Assembly: GCA_032191485.1 (NCBI GenBank)
Contig: JAVDOI010000019.1
Span: forward strand, 367,501 to 431,500
Length of the DNA: 64,000 bases
DNA from: Leptoclinus maculatus
Taxonomy: Eukaryota; Chordata; Actinopteri; Perciformes; Stichaeidae
Reading direction: 5' to 3'
A program made the translations under genes and the position numbers. Of this stretch, positions 1 through 10,128 are shown one piece after another (the first letter of the stretch is position 1; each line of letters starts with the position of its first letter). The notes beneath the pieces were generated by a model. That model was not told the DNA's origin and did not search any database. It saw only the letters and a program-made list of their open reading frames with translations.

Positions 1-680
1 GGGCTCCTTCAGCTGAGGGCCTTTCTAGCTTTAGGTGAACGACCTTTTGTGTCGGTTTTTGAGGGAGCGCGGAGAAAATGCGTTACGTTAGATGACAAGG
101 TAAGTCATGTTGGGCGTTAGAGGACACTTCGACGTTTTCTATTTTGAATGCATTTTTCTCTGAACCTTTTCTTTTAAATGTGTCCAAGCGTAAACCGCGT
201 TGTTCGTTGCCGTATTCTCCGTGATTTCGCATCATCTCGTTCATGCATCGTAATCACCAACGGAGTGATGGCGCAGCCGTTGGTAATCTCGTTGGTAAAC
301 CGTTGGTGATTTCGCATCATCTCGTTCATCGTAATCACCAACGGAGTGATGGCGCAGCTCGCCGCCGATGGTGTTGTAGATAGCGGTCTAACAGCACCAC
401 GCCCTCTCCTGGGTACGGGACGCACCAGCTTCTGGTGCAAAAAACAAGTACAAAAAGCACAGCGCGTGAGGCGAGTTTACATAACGGCGTAGTACTTTAT
501 AGACTTATATATTTGACTGTTACCGTGTTACAAAAAGCAAAAAGAAGAGGAAGCTGGTGGGGAGTGAGACACAACGAGACCATGAAAGTGCAGGCAGGGA
601 AGATGCGGAGTGGCGCTTTAGTGCAGGCAGGAAATGAAGGGACTTTCCAAAACTGCTACGTAATACTTACTGGTAATACT
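1..680. other. Gene-free left edge with a local duplication
   Basis: I see no supportable gene here. The only structure is a near-exact direct duplication of about 53 bp (221-275 and 306-357), described separately. Short open frames on both strands show no family resemblance and look like chance. Confidence 0.5.
221..357. repeat. Two-copy direct repeat of about 53 bp
   Basis: A segment beginning GTGATTTCGCATCATCTCGT and ending in GGAGTGATGGCGCAG occurs at about 221-275 and again at 306-357. The second copy lacks a 4-bp GCAT step after TTCAT. The 30-bp spacer contains further pieces of the same words (CGTTGGT), so this looks like recent local tandem duplication. No function can be inferred. 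Confidence 0.8.
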
Positions 681-1200
681 TACTGGTGCAACGGATAATA
701 CAACTCACAGATCGGATCAGCACAAAAGAAAAAAGGGAGCATATACAACTTTTAGATCCCTGGTCTCGTTTTTTTTGCCGCTGATACTAATTGCAGATCA
801 TTGATGATCCATATTGGCAGATACAGATCCCTTTGTTGTTTGATTATAGCAGCTGGTCTAAAATACTTTTTGCCTTTTCTGAAGTCAGTATAAACCATCA
901 AAAGTTCTAAATGCCACCTTTTCACTTCGTTATAGTCATTTATAGTGTTTGTTTCTTCCTAAAAACAGAATTCAAAAAAAGAAATAAAAGGTTGTATTTT
1001 TATTGATTAAATTAAATCTTGTCAGTAGTTTTAAAAACTGTTGGAGCTAGTGTAAACGGGGTCATAATTCATCTCTCATATCTATTTATATTGTTGTGAA
1101 ACATCTCCTTCAAAAAACTGGATTTATTCAAATTTCTCACCAACATTACATTTTACGAGATAACGTGATAAAGTTATAATTTACCTTCGCACAATACTCA
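681..1200 (-). mobile_element. hAT-family element fragment, inverted relative to the 5,953-6,857 copy
   Basis: The segment starts with TACTGGTGCAACGGAT. This is the reverse complement of the right end of the element at 5,953-6,857, and the similarity continues in patches (paired ATCA/TGAT words near 800, the AACATCTCCTTC region near 1,105, the TTTTACGAGATAACG region near 1,150). It appears truncated at about 1,200, where an unrelated repeat begins. I found no second terminus or target-site duplication. Confidence 0.6.
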
Positions 1201-1224
1201 TTCTCATGACTGCAGTTATGAAGC

Positions 1225-1505
1225 CTCAAGCCGCCATTTTTTTTTTTTTGCAACCAGTGAACAGAAGTGACCATATTTGTAATGCAGAGGAGTGAAGTAG
1301 TGACTCTGTATACAGCTCTGGTAGCGGCAGTGAACTGTCTATCACTGTAAGCCCGCCCTAAACCATACCCTGCTTTATGGTCTATTTGACTCTAAATAGT
1401 GGAGTCATTTTCTCATAGACTTCTATACAATCAGACTTATTTTTGCAACCGCAGGATTCGCCCCTGCTGGTCGGGAGAGAATGCAAGTTTTAAGAGACTT
1501 CCGTA
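1225..1505 (+). repeat. Interspersed repeat, copy 1 (also near 61,640-61,990)
   Basis: From a GCCGCCATTTTTT box through GCAACCAGTGAACAGAAG, the AGCGGCAGTGA core and ACCCTGCTTTATGGTCTATT, the sequence closely matches 61,720-61,890. A further 3' part (CCCCTGCTGGTCGGGAGAGA) is also found near 23,970. At least three copies in 64 kb mark it as a mobile repeat. I cannot assign its class. Confidence 0.75.
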
Positions 1506-1713
1506 TTTCCACACCTAATGTATACATGCTGTAAATACAATGTGTAGGATTTGCAATGATGTTTGGTGCATTCAAAACTATACAATATATTATAATTGTG
1601 GATGTTTTGGTGTAGGAGGGTTATCGACAGTGCATGACTGACTAAGTGTTCATCAGAGGGACGGGCCTGTCGGAAGAAACTGTTCTTGTGTCTGGTTGTG
1701 TTGGTATACAGTG

Positions 1714-2657
1714 CTCTGTAGTACTGCTAGGCGGTGTACCGGTTTTAATTTCTCGTATGATATACATTTTTCACACACCGTCATACCGGTAGCCGAAACA
1801 ACTGCTGTCGCTCTTCAACAGGCAGCTAAATATATTGTTCGCCGCTGAGCGCGCTGCGGTCGGAGCTAGTTGTCTTAAGTGTATTGAGAGGGCGCCCTAG
1901 TCATGGTTATAACTTTATAACAACAATTAATAACCCACAACTAAAAGTTTGTTACACATACAAAATTTGTAACACTAATAATTGTACATTTATAAAGTGA
2001 CACTGCCGAACTGCATGCTGGGTACAGCTCGCTAGCTAGTTAGCCCACTAGCACAACAGTCTAACAGCTAGATTAGAAGAAGCTCCGTCGCTACATTAAA
2101 GAACAGAAAAGAGCGCTGTGAGAGGAGAGAACAGAGATGCACCAATACAATTTGTGCCCAATAGAGGAGCTGTGTCTGCTGTTTGGAGGTCTTTTGGTTT
2201 AAAAAAATCCGACGTAAATCAAAAGACGATATACTGTAAAGTTTGTCGAGCTGCTGTTATTGCCTCTGGTGGCAACACTAGCAATTTACTCCATCACCTC
2301 AGCCGAAAACATGTGTTGGCGATTACGGTCCTCGGATGCTTTTTGGGGTATTTTGGTCAGTCAGGTATTTGTTATAAATGTACGTTGGTACATAGAGGGT
2401 GATAAGAAGCTGTACTTGGAGGGACTTAGGACCCAGGGGAATGTAGGTGAAGGAAAAGGGAAGTGAAAGAAACAGGAAGTGACTGAAGACACGCCACACA
2501 AACTGCTGTTCACCGCTCACTGGCCGGTTCTTGTTCGTTTTCGGCGTGAATTAATTAATGCGTTAACGCAAGAAAAAAAAAAATTGTGAATCCGCCAGAA
2601 TCTTACAAAATACCGTGATACACATTTTTGGTGATACCGCCCAGCACTACTCTGTAG
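1714..2657 (+). mobile_element. hAT transposon (928 bp) with perfect 8-bp target-site duplication
   Basis: The element occupies 1,722-2,649. Its ends are imperfect inverted repeats (TACTGCTAGGCGGT at the left; TAGTGCTGGGCGGT as the reverse complement of the right). It is flanked by the identical octamer CTCTGTAG at 1,714-1,721 and 2,650-2,657, the 8-bp duplication diagnostic of hAT elements. The interior keeps a BED zinc-finger coding segment (about 2,150-2,320), but no catalytic transposase region, so it is non-autonomous. It interrupts an antisense LINE relic and is therefore the younger insertion. Confidence 0.9.
2118..2402 (+). pseudogene. BED zinc-finger N-terminal segment of a hAT transposase
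   Basis: The translated frame contains VWRSFGLKKSD, then YCKVCRAAVI, GGNTSNLLHHL and RKH. This is a complete BED-finger pattern (aromatic lead, C-x2-C, then the H..H pair) of the ZBED/hAT type. The frame has no ATG before the finger (the first usable codon is GTG), and the rest of the transposase is missing. BED fingers bind the transposon ends in functional relatives. Here it is most likely a remnant. Confidence 0.8.
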
Positions 2658-2830
2658 CACCTCCCAGAGGGGGAGAAGTTCCAAATTGGTTGTGTCCAGG
2701 ATATGACGGGTCTGCGTGATGTTTCCAGCCCTTTTCCTGACTTTGGAGGCATACAAATCCTGGATGGAGGACAGACGGGCACCAATGATTATCTCTGAAG
2801 TGGTGTCGTGCGGCCTGACACACGCACGCA

Positions 2831-2861
2831 TTTGTCCATCTACCGGGTGTAGATGGACAAA
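2831..2861. repeat. Short perfect inverted repeat
   Basis: Arms of 12 bp (TTTGTCCATCTA at 2,831-2,842 and its reverse complement at 2,850-2,861) flank a 7-nt loop. It lies at the edge of the LINE relic and may be the stem of an old element end. It has no recognised function. Confidence 0.7.
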
Positions 2862-3075
2862 GCTCACTGTATGATCTGTTCATCATGTGATGTATGCTGA
2901 TGTCTTTTTATCCATGTGCCTATTGATGTGCATTCTACACGAATACTGAAATACTTTGGAGTGTCCTTAAAATACTTTGACTTGTTGTCAACCGGTGAGC
3001 GAGTGTTCCATACGTCCTGAGTAACAGCAGAGGTCGTGTTAAAAGGAAGGGGTCAGTGCATGTGCCAAGGCTATG

Positions 3076-4348
3076 GCGTACCCGCAGTGTTGCCAACTTG
3101 GCGACTTTCTCGCTAAATCTGGCGACTTCCCAAATCCTCTTGGTGAGTTTTTTGTCAAAAGCGACTAGCGACGAATCTAGTGACCTTTTCTGGTTTTATT
3201 GGAGACTCTGACGTGAAAGCACGTATCGTTCTGCAGTTACTGTCCTCAACGAGCAGTGGGAGCTGCCGTGAGCCTCTCCGCCATCCCAAAGCACTCACAG
3301 GCGGCCAGTCTCACAGTAGCCTCGTGCAGCAGTCCCAGCTGCAGTTAGGGCAGAGTGCGCAAACCCGCCGCTGATCCCTCCCTGCCTTACTGGGAGGGAC
3401 GTAGATGTAAATGTCTTTTAAAACGGAGAAACTCCTGGGTATACGGACTGACAATGCCTCCGTTATGACGGGGATTAACAATGGGGTCCATAAGAAGTGA
3501 TAACCTACTTCAATGGCAAAAAAAAAAAAGAATCAACAGAAGAAAGTTCTAAACATATTTAGGCTGTTTTTTACTCACTTTTTACAATTAGGCAAATTAG
3601 GCAATGCCGTCGACTTTTAGGACAGCCAATAGCTATTTTCCTTAGGGGTCATCCAAAGTTATCAACATTTTCACAGTAGTACAAAGAGTACTACTTTTCC
3701 AGACCCCCCCCCCCCAAAGTAGTACATATCAACATTTTTATCACATTACATGACAGAGGTCTAGATTTTAGGAGTCCCAACTATAGACACAAACACAATA
3801 ATATGTATATAGAAGATATGTATCCAACAATTTATTATTAAAACCACTTTAAAATTGTTTTTAGTTTGTGCTGAGTCAGTTTCTGATGTTTCAGAAGTTG
3901 ATAGCGAGTCGGGAACAGCTCACTGCACACCGGGCACTGGGGCAATGTTGGTGTTATCGTCCTTGCCTCGCTTTCCTCCATGCACAAGCAAGGTGCTCGG
4001 AGACCCCCACCCCCACCGGCTCGGGCGTTCCTGCAGCGCTTTGTTGCAGCTCTTTCAGCGTCTGACAGGCTCTCGTGCGGCCGTTACATTTTTGGGAAAC
4101 GGCGTGGACGTCGCAAAGAAACTTGATTCGACTCAATCCGCAGCATTAGAGAGTGTGTTTGCACGAGATGCCGCTCGCTAGGCGTTAAAAAATGCAAGTT
4201 CCGTTCACCGAGAAATATCGTCATTTTACGAAACTTTAAAGTCGTACATGAGTGACAACCCCCCCCCCGTCGTACGCTTTGTACGACCGTGAAAATGTTG
4301 AAAACTCTGGACGGCCCCTTACTGAGGAGTTGGCAACACTGCGTACCC
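3076..4348 (+). mobile_element. hAT transposon (about 1.26 kb), internally deleted
   Basis: Terminal inverted repeats GCAGTGTTGCCAACTTGGCG (left, from 3,084) and GAGGAGTTGGCAACACT (right, to 4,340) share CAGTGTTGCCAACT. The octamer GCGTACCC flanks both sides (3,076-3,083 and 4,341-4,348). The exact boundary is ambiguous by one base. The interior keeps a fragment of transposase coding sequence at 3,411-3,500 plus non-coding sequence with poly-C tracts (about 3,704-3,714 and 4,259-4,268). Coding capacity is lost. Confidence 0.9.
3411..3500 (+). pseudogene. hAT transposase catalytic-core fragment
   Basis: A 29-residue open stretch reads GIRTDNASVMTGINNGVH near its centre. This matches the conserved catalytic-Asp block (TDNASVMTG) of fish hAT transposases. 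It stops after VHKK. The flanking transposase sequence is not recognisable, so it is a relic of the parent element. Confidence 0.8.
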
Positions 4349-5944
4349 TGGGGGTGCAGTGCCCAGGTATGTCTCACGAGGCAGGCACGTGGGGGCTGGA
4401 CTCTGGTCTGCGGAGCTGACTATAAAACCCCTTGATTTTAGAATATCGAGGCAGTTGTGTGGAGAAGACTCCAATGTCGTACTCTTTGTTGGATTTACAA
4501 ATCTCCGGACTTTGGAAATACTTGCTCACTGGATTAAGGTTTTTTTACTCTTTTCCTTCTCTTTTTAATTTTTTTGTGGATTTACTTTTTCTTTGTCTTG
4601 GAACCAATATATCAATAATCTGAATTGGATTAAATAAACCGAGTGGAAATTGTACACTTTTCTTTTCAGCATTTTTCCTTTTTTGCGGAATACATAAACT
4701 TAAAAAGAGGCTGAGCGGGTCTCCCCCCCCCCCCCAGAGGAGACTCGCTCAGCCTCTGTGGTAAGTTGCAGGATCACCGCACCACGGCACGCTACGGATA
4801 ACAAACACACATTTTACAGTAAGACAAACCAACAAGTAGGGGACCCCCGCTCCAAGCTGGCCATAAATGACCATGAGCTTGGATGAGACTTATAGCTGTT
4901 CGGCATTCCGCAGGGGCTAACTCATAAAAAGTGAACTTTTAGATGACATCGCTATCCGAGCACAATATTGAGTTGTAGATATAAAAATTGAGGAAGGAGA
5001 ATTAAAAAAAAAAAAATCGGCAGTCTATAGTCTTGGTATCATGCCCTGACTTTATATTTTCAAATTGTTCTTTAAAAAGAGAAGCTACATGGTCTCATGC
5101 TTGATATTTTTATTGTCATTTTTTATGTACCTATACTATTTGGTCGAATTTAAATATTTTGACGAATACAAAGAGATGTAGACACACAATCTATTTTAAA
5201 TGGAGGTACACGGCCGCAGCTGCAATTACCAAAAAGTTCACAGGGCGCTGTTTTATTTGCTGGCACTGGGCTCCATTTGTTGCTGCAGTCTGTAAAGCTT
5301 CTGCAGACTACAAACTGTAGGTTTTGTCAACAACGCGTTAGTTGTTTACATAACTTTCACGTTTACTACGACTTTTTGATGATTTTTTTTATTTGAAATC
5401 TTGACACCCCTGTAATCATGCTCACGTTGTTTTGAAACTGAGGCTAGTGGTCGTAAAGTTACTGTTGCTGACCAGCAGTGGTTAAAGAGGTCAGCAACAG
5501 AAATGCTCTTACATTGTGAGAAATGTGCCAAAAACGAACATCCTCAACAATATTGTACGGTATTATGGTCTGCTGTTGGAGAATTGTGTTTTGCATGTAT
5601 GGTGTTTTATGTATTTCTACAGATAAAGCCACCATGTTCAAAGAAAGAGGTGGCGACACAGAAGACAATATTGCCTCAAAGAACCCGAAACGTTACACCC
5701 CTAGTCAAGGATATGAAGCAGACGGGGCTGATTGCCCAATGGTTTCCTGTTGTTGAACTGTGTGCAGTCATATTGTGCTTCCTGTGTGGGGTCTTTTAAG
5801 GGCATGTTGCCTGAACCAGGACTGCATTGTTGCAGTAAAAGATGACAAAAAAACTGCTGCTGACCACTTTTAACTTTCCACTTAAACTACTGCTTACCCT
5901 CCTCTCTAAAATATGTTTAGATTTCTCATGTCTATTGAAGAATA
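4349..5944. other. Gene-free interval between hAT elements
   Basis: No gene is supported. The interval contains a C-rich hairpin (4,706-4,757) and AT-rich sequence. A 98-codon frame at 5,503-5,799 is Cys-rich but has no recognisable domain and is of a length expected by chance. Confidence 0.45.
4706..4757. repeat. Hairpin: 19-bp inverted repeat around a C-tract
   Basis: AGAGGCTGAGCGGGTCTCC (4,706-4,724) pairs with GGAGACTCGCTCAGCCTCT (4,739-4,757) with one mismatch, enclosing a C-rich 14-nt loop. It could be a relic of a palindromic MITE. No transposon partner is identified. Confidence 0.75.
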
Positions 5945-6865
5945 GAAGAAACTAGTTAATCCGTGATCGGTACGGATCACCCTTCGTGGTTCGGCACGCA
6001 GGTGAACCGCAGATTAATTACACAGTTTAACAACTGCAATGTGAATTAAAGTTTTACCGACAATCGTTATCCACCAACATTCAGTAAAATATGTGATCAG
6101 GACGTCTGCATTTATGCTTTTCCAGTCTCTGATCTCTGTTACATTGTAAACAACCAATCCACGTTTAAATTGACACGAGGAGAACAAAGGTTCTGACACT
6201 TACATTATGATGCGTTCAGGCTCTGTTCAGTGAAAATTAGTATTGGGCGATGGTAAATTCTAACGTAATGTGTTCAAATGTAATCTCGTAAAATGTAGTT
6301 TTGGTGAGAAACTTGAATCAATTCCTGTTGTATGAAGGAGATGTTTCATAACAATATAAATAGATATTGGAGATGAATTATGAACTGTTTACACAAGCTC
6401 TAAGCAGATTATAATGCGTCATTAAAACTACTAAGTTTTGGTTCAAAGAAATACAATCTTTAATTTCCTTATCAGAATCAGAAACCCGTTTATTGCCGAT
6501 GTATGTTGCACATACAAGGAATTTGTCATGGCGGGTGGTTCATCATTTGAATTGTGTGTTTTTATGAGGGTAAAAAAACACTAAAGTAAAAACATTTAGA
6601 ATTGTTGATGGTTTACAGACTTCAGAGTGGTTGAAATGATTTTTGGGACAGTGGCAAAATATTTTTGTCTGGAGCCTTGTAGACCAGCGGCTATAATCAA
6701 ATAACAATATAGATCATCAATGATCGGTAATTACTATCGGCGGCAAAAAAACGTGATCGGGGATCTCGAAAAGTTTTTTCTTTTGTACTAATCCGATCTG
6801 TGACTCTGTTCCTTGATACGATCCGAACCGTGAGTTTTATGATCCGTTGCACCAGTAGAAGAAAC
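5945..6865 (+). mobile_element. hAT element (905 bp) with 8-bp target-site duplication
   Basis: The element spans 5,953-6,857 and is flanked by identical GAAGAAAC at 5,945-5,952 and 6,858-6,865. The left end carries GTACGGATCACCCTTCGTGG and the right end GATCCGAACCGTGAGTTTTA then GATCCGTTGCACCAGTA. Both resemble the ends of the 48,039-49,128 element, so the two belong to one family. The interior has no transposase frame. A LINE 3' tail (about 6,470-6,540) appears to be inserted inside. Confidence 0.85.
6470..6545 (-). repeat. Truncated LINE 3' tail
   Basis: Read on the minus strand this reads ACAAATTCCTTGTATGTG, a CGGCAATAAACG step and then TTCTGATTCTGATAAGG. That is the common fish LINE 3' end with an (ATTCTG)n tail, heavily 5'-truncated. 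The class (Rex/L2-like) is a guess from the tail alone. Confidence 0.6.
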
Positions 6866-7238
6866 TTTTTTAAGAGGTTGGTTCCCCCACCTTAAATTAA
6901 CACATTCATGTAATTTACCTCTAGCGGTATCTAGCCACGCAGATTGTTTTTGTTTAATTTTCTTGAGATTTCTGGTGTCAATCTATTAAATGGGTGTTCA
7001 CTTGACGTTGAACGTTGAAATGGTAGGTTAAGGACCAGAGTATTTTGGTTATGTTGTAGAAAGGCTTTGAAAACAACCCCCAAGTCGCATAACATAGTAG
7101 CACATGTAGGTTTGATGACATTACATACGTTTGCTTGAAAAGTAAACATAAGAGCTGTGAGAACATGCCGGCATCACGGGAGCAAGAGAGGCGTGACGTT
7201 CTAACGCAACAGGGTAGGCATTCCTCCGTGCCGACTGT
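6866..7238. other. Gene-free spacer
   Basis: No gene, repeat family or regulatory element that I can support is visible here. Confidence 0.4.
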
Positions 7239-7373
7239 CCCTTTTCACACAGACGTCTTACACCGCTGCCGGCTCAGCAGCCAAACACCTCTGTCCCCCC
7301 GTTTCGCTTCTGTACCTTTCATACAGGAATACCGGTGTAACAGTCCCCCTTTCCACAGGCTGTGTGAAAAGGG
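7239..7373. repeat. Inverted-repeat MITE-like unit
   Basis: CCCTTTTCACACA (7,239-7,251) and TGTGTGAAAAGGG (7,361-7,373) form perfect 13-bp inverted ends around about 110 bp. The interior contains further degenerate TTTCACACAGG-like words (for example CTTTCATACAGG near 7,316 and CTTTCCACAGG near 7,349). The shape fits a small MITE or MITE fragment. No duplicated target site was established. Confidence 0.55.
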
Positions 7374-7443
7374 GCTCTTACTTTGAATTGTACCTTTTAG
7401 ATATGTAAATGCACTGTGGCAAGTGTTAAAACAGGATTGTACT

Positions 7444-7675
7444 TCAATCAGAAGATTAACGGATCGATCCCTGGCCTTGCTGGTTCATATTGTTGTGTCC
7501 TTGGGGAAGACACTTAATCCCAAATTGCTCCCGCAGGCTGTTCCTGTGGTGTATGAATGGTTATATAGAGTCCTGATGGGCAGGTTGCACCTTGCATGGT
7601 AGCCCCTGTCATCAGTGTATGAATGGGTGTGAATGTTGACATGTAGTGTTAAAGTGCTTTGAGTGATCGGTAGGC
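7444..7675 (+). repeat. tRNA-derived SINE-like repeat, copy 1
   Basis: This copy shares a long body with 60,050-60,345: GTGTCCTTGGG, AAATTGCTCC, TCCTGATGGGCAGGT, CACCTTGCATGGTAGCCCCT, CATCAGTGTATGAATGG and TTAAAGTGCTTTGAGTG. The head here is degraded but keeps a GATCGATCCCTGG remnant in the box-B position. It abuts the hAT insertion at 7,676. Confidence 0.75.
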
Positions 7676-8344
7676 ATTGTAGGTAGGGCTGCAACTAACG
7701 ATTATTTTAATAATCGATTAATCTGTTGATTATTTTTTCGATTAATCGATGAATCGGATAAAAAAAGGCGAGTGAATAAAAACGTGTCTTTAGTCTTGCA
7801 AACTATACCACCCCTGCTTTACTACTGTTATTAACGAGCTAACGCTAACTTGTCATCGCTGCAGACACCGGGCGTCGAACATCGAACGCGCCTAGTTCCT
7901 CACTTCAAAACGGAACAAAAGTAGGATTCTGTAGTGACTTACCCTGCTGTTGAACTCCCTTCCTCCTCATCAAGGGCTCCAACATGTTTACGTTTTAGGT
8001 GCTGAATCATCACCGTGGTGCTCCCGTGCCATGTCGCTTTTGCATATCTTGCAATTAACACACTTTTTCGATTTATTTGGTGTGAAATGCTCCGCACCTT
8101 GGATGACTTAGGTCGTACTGATTTCTCTGCCTCCGCCATGTGTTTCAGAACAACGTTACGGGTCTCTCCGGTGGTCTTTCCTCTACCTCCGATCCGCTCT
8201 TTTTTTTTTTTTATACTCAAACATCTCCGCGACTTATTGAGTGGCGTAATAGTCGCGCGACACAACGAATCGATAATGAAATTCATTGCCAACTCTTTTA
8301 ATAATCGGATTTTATCGATTCGTTGTTGCAGCCCTAGTTGTAGG
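7676..8344 (-). mobile_element. hAT element (653 bp) with near-perfect 8-bp target-site duplication
   Basis: The ends are TAGGGCTGCAACTAACGATT (from 7,684) and CGATTCGTTGTTGCAGCCCTA (to 8,336). These are the inverted termini of a very common teleost hAT family whose subterminal region is rich in TAATCGATTAATC words. Flanks are ATTGTAGG and GTTGTAGG (7 of 8 identical). Inside, on the minus strand, is a decayed BED-finger first exon (8,292-7,939). The transposase core is missing. Confidence 0.9.
7939..8292 (-). pseudogene. hAT BED-finger first exon with the cysteine pair lost
   Basis: The minus-strand frame of 117 codons contains KATWHGSTTVMIQHLKRKH, the second half of a BED finger with its histidines. 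At the place where C-x2-C should occur it reads ARYAK, so the metal-binding cysteines are gone. The frame ends GSSTAG, immediately followed by GTAAGT, a consensus splice donor. It therefore looks like the first coding exon of a former two-exon transposase. Confidence 0.75.
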
Positions 8345-9525
8345 CTACTATTGGTGTCATTACTGTTCAGGCTATCCAGTTATTTGTGTTCAGGAAGCAA
8401 TGGCTTATATAATTAGAAAAAAAGGGATTCATTCAGTGTTTTGGTGAGACTATTTCTGCGGAACTGTTTCAAATAGATTGAAGCAGAATATTTTGTCGGA
8501 TAAAAACAAAGTTCAGTCGGAAACAATTCTACCCAGCTACCACTGGAACGTAATTCTACAAATAGTACATGGTTAATCACTTCTAAACCTGTTCATAACT
8601 GGTACCAACGTTATCTTAACTTCACCTGTCTTACGTGTAGAAATACCGGAATGAACTGAATGAAATAGACGTGCAAAACGTTATGAATGCTTTGAACTAT
8701 TCGGTAAAGCCCTACAAAACGATAGGTCAAAGAAATGAATTTCGGCCATTAATCTGCCTCTTTTTAAAGACGTTTGCCTGCACAACATTGTGGATAATGT
8801 GGTAGTTGATTTTCTTTGGAAAGACTGGTCACAGATGAGGTTGGAGTCGAAGATCTACTTTTCAGAATTCTTTATTGGACATGAATCATGGGAGGAAAAA
8901 CACAGCTTGCTAGACTGTAGGATTTCTTCCACTTCACTAAAAAGTTGGACAGTTCTTATACCCCTCCGTCTACACAAAGGTGGGGGTAAGACACATACAT
9001 TATTGTCTGGCTCCCCATCCATACATTGGACGTTAACTAATCTAAACCATATGTTTGAACCTAAAGGTCAGATGGAGAAATGGAGAACCCTGGCATCTAA
9101 GTCTCAATATTTATCAGGGCTGAACCCTGGGTCAACCAAACTCATCTGTTCAACTAGGGTGCGTCTGGTCACACAAAGCTCACATTACAACAAATTGAAA
9201 ATATACATACAAGTTTCGTTGAGAATGCACATAAACTGCTATAATACTACGTACAATGTTATCAATCCCAACATGTATATAACAATGGGGTTTCCTGGTA
9301 TTGGAGGTGCAGCAGAGAGGTTATTCTCCTTGCTGTGGACATAATGTTAGGAACAGCAGTGCAGTGGAATAGGTCCTTACTCCAGAACATGCAAACAACT
9401 TCTGTATCTTCCTTAGAACCTAGACATTTAGCCAGTGATGGCAACCAGTTAAGTTTATGTTTTCATACGATTGATTTTTAATTATTGCAGTTAAATGATA
9501 AATGGATTTGTACTTGTAAAGCACC
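8345..9525. other. Interval with one long unexplained ORF
   Basis: A plus-strand frame of 184 codons (8,790-9,344) is open, but its translation shows no domain, low-complexity pattern or family motif that I recognise. By rough count about one frame of this length is expected by chance in a window this size and composition. I do not call it a gene. Confidence 0.4.
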
Positions 9526-9645
9526 TTTATAGTCTTCTGACCACTCAAACCCTTTTACACTACATGTCATCATTCACCCATTGATACATTGATGGCAGGG
9601 CTACCATGCAAGATGCCACCTGCCCATCAGGACAAACTAAACATA
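9526..9645 (-). repeat. SINE-like repeat fragment, antisense
   Basis: TGACCACTCAAACCC, then ACTACATGTCAT, CATTCACCCATTGATACATT, GGCTACCATGCAAGATGCCACC and TGCCCATCAGGA are the reverse complement of the 3' half of the repeat at 7,444-7,675 and 60,050-60,345. Confidence 0.75.
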
Positions 9646-10128
9646 ACTTCACTTGGTAGTTAACTTTCTCAAATGAAAAAGCTGCGTACCCCAACCTCTT
9701 TTCTGCTTTTTTGTACAGATAGCCATTTGTGTTTAATATTGCAAGAATCGAGAATCAATTCTGTATTTAATTGTAAAACCGGTTCAAAATGTAATGAGGT
9801 AATTTGTTAAATTATTTTGTCTTGTTTCTAATCGTCTGACCACTTGCTTATTGCCTGTTTTCATTGTAGTTATCCCCAAGCAACCATTAGCTCTCGTCCT
9901 GCACGGGAACTTAATAACTGATAACCTGGAGCTACCCATAAGTAGAGGTGTTAAGAGATCTTAACAGGTTTCACGAATTTGCGGTAAATGATTGCAATAC
10001 TCTATGTATCCCATCTTCAATTTTCTATAGTACTGCACTTGGATACTTTTACATCAGTTAACACAAGTAGTTGGTAAGCACTCAGATTAATCTGAGAACA
10101 ATTTCACAACAGCTTGATCATGGTGTTA
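9646..10128. other. Gene-free spacer
   Basis: AT-rich sequence with no supportable gene or repeat family. Confidence 0.4.

Larger units (their letters stand above)
1640..2886 (-). pseudogene. Antisense LINE reverse-transcriptase C-terminal relic, split by a hAT element
   Basis: Read on the minus strand, 2,886 to 2,658 encodes pieces typical of the end of L2/Rex-type LINE ORF2: IIIGARLSSIQDLYASKVRK in one frame, then DPSYPGHNQFGTSPPLGG in another, so at least one frameshift is present. After the inserted hAT (1,722-2,649), the minus strand from 1,713 to about 1,640 continues with TTRHKNSFFRQA, the usual last motif before the stop of these elements. The host reading resumes across the insertion once one copy of the duplicated CTCTGTAG is removed. 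The 5' part of the LINE is absent. The exact clade is uncertain. Confidence 0.75.

Noticed and set aside
5503..5799. 98-codon Cys-rich frame
   Set aside because: No conserved motif spacing. A second overlapping frame of similar length exists, so it is probably chance.
8790..9344. 184-codon open frame on the plus strand
   Set aside because: No recognisable domain or compositional bias of a real protein. About one frame of this length is expected by chance in the window.
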